A stretch of 21,634 nucleotides of DNA, taken from Rodentolepis nana (Eukaryota; Platyhelminthes; Cestoda; Cyclophyllidea; Hymenolepididae). The stretch is taken from contig UZAE01012612.1 in the NCBI GenBank assembly GCA_900617975.1, forward strand, positions 13,943 through 35,576, given 5' to 3'. Shown in pieces: positions 19,252-21,634 of this stretch (position 1 is its first letter; each line of letters opens with the position of its first letter). The translations under genes were made by a program, and so were the position numbers. The notes below the pieces were generated by a model. That model saw only the letters and a list, made by a program, of their open reading frames with translations. It was not told the origin of the DNA and did not search any database.

Positions 19252-19420
19252 CTCAGACTCAAGAATATTCCATTTATTTAACACAATGACTTTACCTGTG
19301 TACAGTCCTGAATATGTGATAACTGATTGGCTGATTGGTCAGCCAATAATTGCTAAGCCGACTTTTCACAGGTGATTGTACCTATCCAGGTGCAAAAATG
19401 GGAGCCCAATTGTTTCGATG
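19252..19420 (-). repeat. W2 palindromic dispersed repeat
   Basis: This is the inverted counterpart of 15661-15825. Its core, 19294-19373, is an 80-bp imperfect palindrome. ACCTGTGTACAGTC on the left faces GACTTTTCACAGGT on the right (12 of 14 paired). At the centre ATTGGCTGA, a TTGG loop and TCAGCCAAT form a perfect 9-bp stem. No transposase frame or target duplication was found. Confidence 0.8.
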
Positions 19421-20864
19421 ATTCAGAGTATGAGAAATGTTGATTACGAGTTTCTCGTGAGTCAAATAAAAATATTTGATGAGGCGACCTAACATCTCCA
19501 GAAATTTTGTGATAGTAAAGAGTGAACTGGAGCCTCTTTAGCCTATGTGCGATGTAACTAGAAAAATTTACTTTACGGTGAAATCTTACTCACTTTTAAC
19601 CTGGTCATGGCTTAAGTTGAGGCTTTATTTTTAATACATTCAACTCTTTCTGCAGTTTTTATGTTGTTTGATGAAATTGTGTGGAATGAAATCTCTTCTA
19701 CTACACCACAAGATTATCTGTAAAGCCAAACGAAACAGTATTGAAATCGTTCAAGGAATCCCACAAATTTCATTTCATACTGGGACAATACTATTGTTTG
19801 AAACATATCCTCGTCTATATAAATTTTGATGGTCTTGAATAGCCATTAGTGTTTGCTTATCAAGAGACAGTGTACTTTAATAATAAAGTATGCTTGGCAT
19901 ATAAGGATCAAACAAGCGAATTCAGGGCTTCATCAGGTGGAAATGGTTCTGGAAGGGGACTCGAAGGGGTTGACTTGATGCATTGGCGTTATGGCCACCA
20001 AATCGATCTTTTGAACTCAAAAAACATATGCTGCTACTATCTCAGGACATTTTTAAGATCCACATTCTAAAACTAAGGAAGGCATTCTGAAATCCATCGT
20101 TTATTAAGCATAAAGGAGCCATAAATTAGACAGTGAAGTTTCTTGTTGATCATGTCGTTCCACGGCAATTACCATTCCTACCGAAAGTGGTTTCTTTTAG
20201 AAAACCATTCATATTTTCGCATTTATCCATGACAACACACTCAAGCAAAAGACTAACCTGATGTCTTGATGAATCAGCCGATTTTTTAATATTGTATGTT
20301 TTCTTATACTAGACTGGATCTAGTTAGTTCTGATACTTTGAGATCAACTATTGTAAAACACTCCTCTCGACTACCTAGATGAAATGGTAATTTATCATGA
20401 CGACGGAATGGTGCAAACAAAACCAGATATTGATGGACAAAATTTTGCTTATGGGTCCTGTTAACAAACCATGAAATTCGAATTCTTGAATAGTTACCGT
20501 TCATTGATGAACATTTTGCAAATTTAATACGCCTCTTTGCACCATGCCTTACTTACTGCTCAATCCACGACGGTTTCGAGAAATTTCAAATTCTTCTCCC
20601 TTTGTTAGATAATAGCTATTTAACCCTGATTTAAACAGACAAACGTAAAACAAAGCATTTTATAAAAGACAAGAGAAAACCAGGCATTCCGTTGAGAATG
20701 CAATTGTTAATCAATTATATTCACAATCAATAATTTTCATATGATAGGATATTTATTGAAAACTGAGATTGTGTTAACGGGTAATGGAAGAATTCAAATG
20801 CAACAATTACAACTGATTTTAAATGATGCCCGACGGGTCATATACATGATTAATTAAACTAATT
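19421..20864. other. Non-coding stretch with chance-length frames
   Basis: The minus-strand frame 20304-20504 (66 codons, true ATG, open upstream to about 20540) and the plus-strand frame 19849-20070 look moderately protein-like but match nothing I know. No RNA gene or mobile element was seen. Confidence 0.4.
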
Positions 20865-20877
20865 ATTTAGGTGAGAT
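20865..20877. repeat. Target-site duplication of W1 copy, left
   Basis: ATTTAGGTGAGAT, repeated exactly at 21160-21172. Confidence 0.92.
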
Positions 20878-21159
20878 GGGGTGTGCGATAGACTTACGGC
20901 AAAAAAGTCTATAAACCGGCAGTTGACTTCTCACTTCAAACTACCATCACCTCACTCTATGCCATATTTGACTATTTTCACAGTACTCACATCACCTTTT
21001 TTCTACCTTTGTGTTTGTCTCTTATATCTATGAAACACTCTTCTGTTCCCCCTCTCGATTTTTTTCAATTTGATGTTCCTTCCCCTCTGTGAAGCCTGAA
21101 GTCAACTAAAGGGCTAATGATAACCATCAAGACGCCTGCCATTTGATATAAATAAATAA
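20878..21159 (+). mobile_element. W1 SINE-like retroposon with head deletion
   Basis: This 282-bp copy runs from GGGGTGTGCGATAGACTTAC to ATATAAATAAATAA and is flanked by a perfect 13-bp target duplication. It is therefore a genuine insertion and probably the youngest here. About 36 bp are missing after GACTTAC, where the sequence jumps directly to GGCAAAAAAGTC. The word TAC stands at both deletion edges in full copies. The rest is close to the copy at 5341-5663. Confidence 0.92.
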
Positions 21160-21172
21160 ATTTAGGTGAGAT
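21160..21172. repeat. Target-site duplication of W1 copy, right
   Basis: ATTTAGGTGAGAT, exact partner of 20865-20877. Confidence 0.92.
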
Positions 21173-21634
21173 AGAACTCTTATTAACGCAGAATTTTATC
21201 TATTAACTAGATTCCATCTTCTTTAAGAATAACCAACAGGGAAGAATAGGAACACTGTATCCAGTCTATAAATAACTTGAGTCAACGATAATAGTATAAA
21301 CCCCCCCCCCAATTAAGGACACAATTTATCCGTAGACTTTCAATAAGCATGTCCCAATTGCTAGGACAAATCAAATTAAAGCTCTTGAATTAATTTTTCC
21401 CAACCAATCTTTCCATCCCAAGATTACTACTCACTAGTGCCATTTGAAGTAAATTTTGTTATTCTCCAGTTTGCATTTATCTGAATTTTTGAAGGTGTGC
21501 GCCTGTTCCTCTAACCCAATTTTTAAATGCCCTTCCACCATTGTTAATAAATTAAACAAAAAACTTGGAGAGAAGTAAAAGGAAGGGAAATTGGTACCTA
21601 TTGCATATAAACAAAAGAATATACATTGTCATAC
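21173..21634. other. AT-rich tail of the window
   Basis: It contains a 10-C run at 21301-21310 and nothing else I can support. Confidence 0.5.

Overview
This window is eukaryotic, AT-rich (roughly one third G+C by eye) and almost entirely non-coding. The evidence is a mariner-type DNA transposon, short retroposons with target-site duplications and (TAAA)n-like tails, microsatellites, and no bacterial-style run of open frames. The host is most likely an invertebrate animal. Cecropia-type mariners are spread too widely (arthropods, flatworms, cnidarians, mammals) to name a phylum, and I do not claim one. No host gene is confidently recognisable. The best candidate is one possible internal exon at 9435-9578 on the minus strand.

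Layout. 1-2150 is AT-rich sequence after a (TA)n tract. 2158-2760 holds a 140-codon ATG frame that contains a 17-G run. 3323-3485 is a partial copy of an abundant SINE-like family, here called W1. 3839-3945 is a diverged copy of a second, palindromic repeat family, W2. 5341-5663 is a complete W1 copy with a target-site duplication. 7128-7669 is an enlarged W1 copy with internal duplications. 8700-8815 is a probable W1 relic. 9808-11104 is a full-length mariner element (minus strand) with both terminal inverted repeats, a TA duplication and a frameshifted transposase. 11217-11478 and 12613-12938 are further W1 copies. 13250-14100 is a somewhat less AT-rich stretch with a strong hairpin, a weak tRNA-like segment and a TATA-like site. 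15661-15825 and 19252-19420 are W2 copies in opposite orientation. 15953-16269 and 20878-21159 are W1 copies. The rest shows nothing recognisable.

The elements do not form a pathway; this is a repeat-rich intergenic or intronic region. The most informative points are: (1) W1, about 320 bp, with at least seven copies, sharp ends and 12-13 bp target duplications in five of them; (2) a good 5' splice-donor match (GAGGTAAGT) near the head of W1 on its antisense strand; (3) an exact 80-bp internal duplication in one W1 copy; (4) the mariner transposase, whose catalytic aspartates are all present and whose reading frame is broken only by four indels, three of them in homopolymers; (5) the palindromic W2 family; (6) an excess of long G/C homopolymers in AT-rich DNA.
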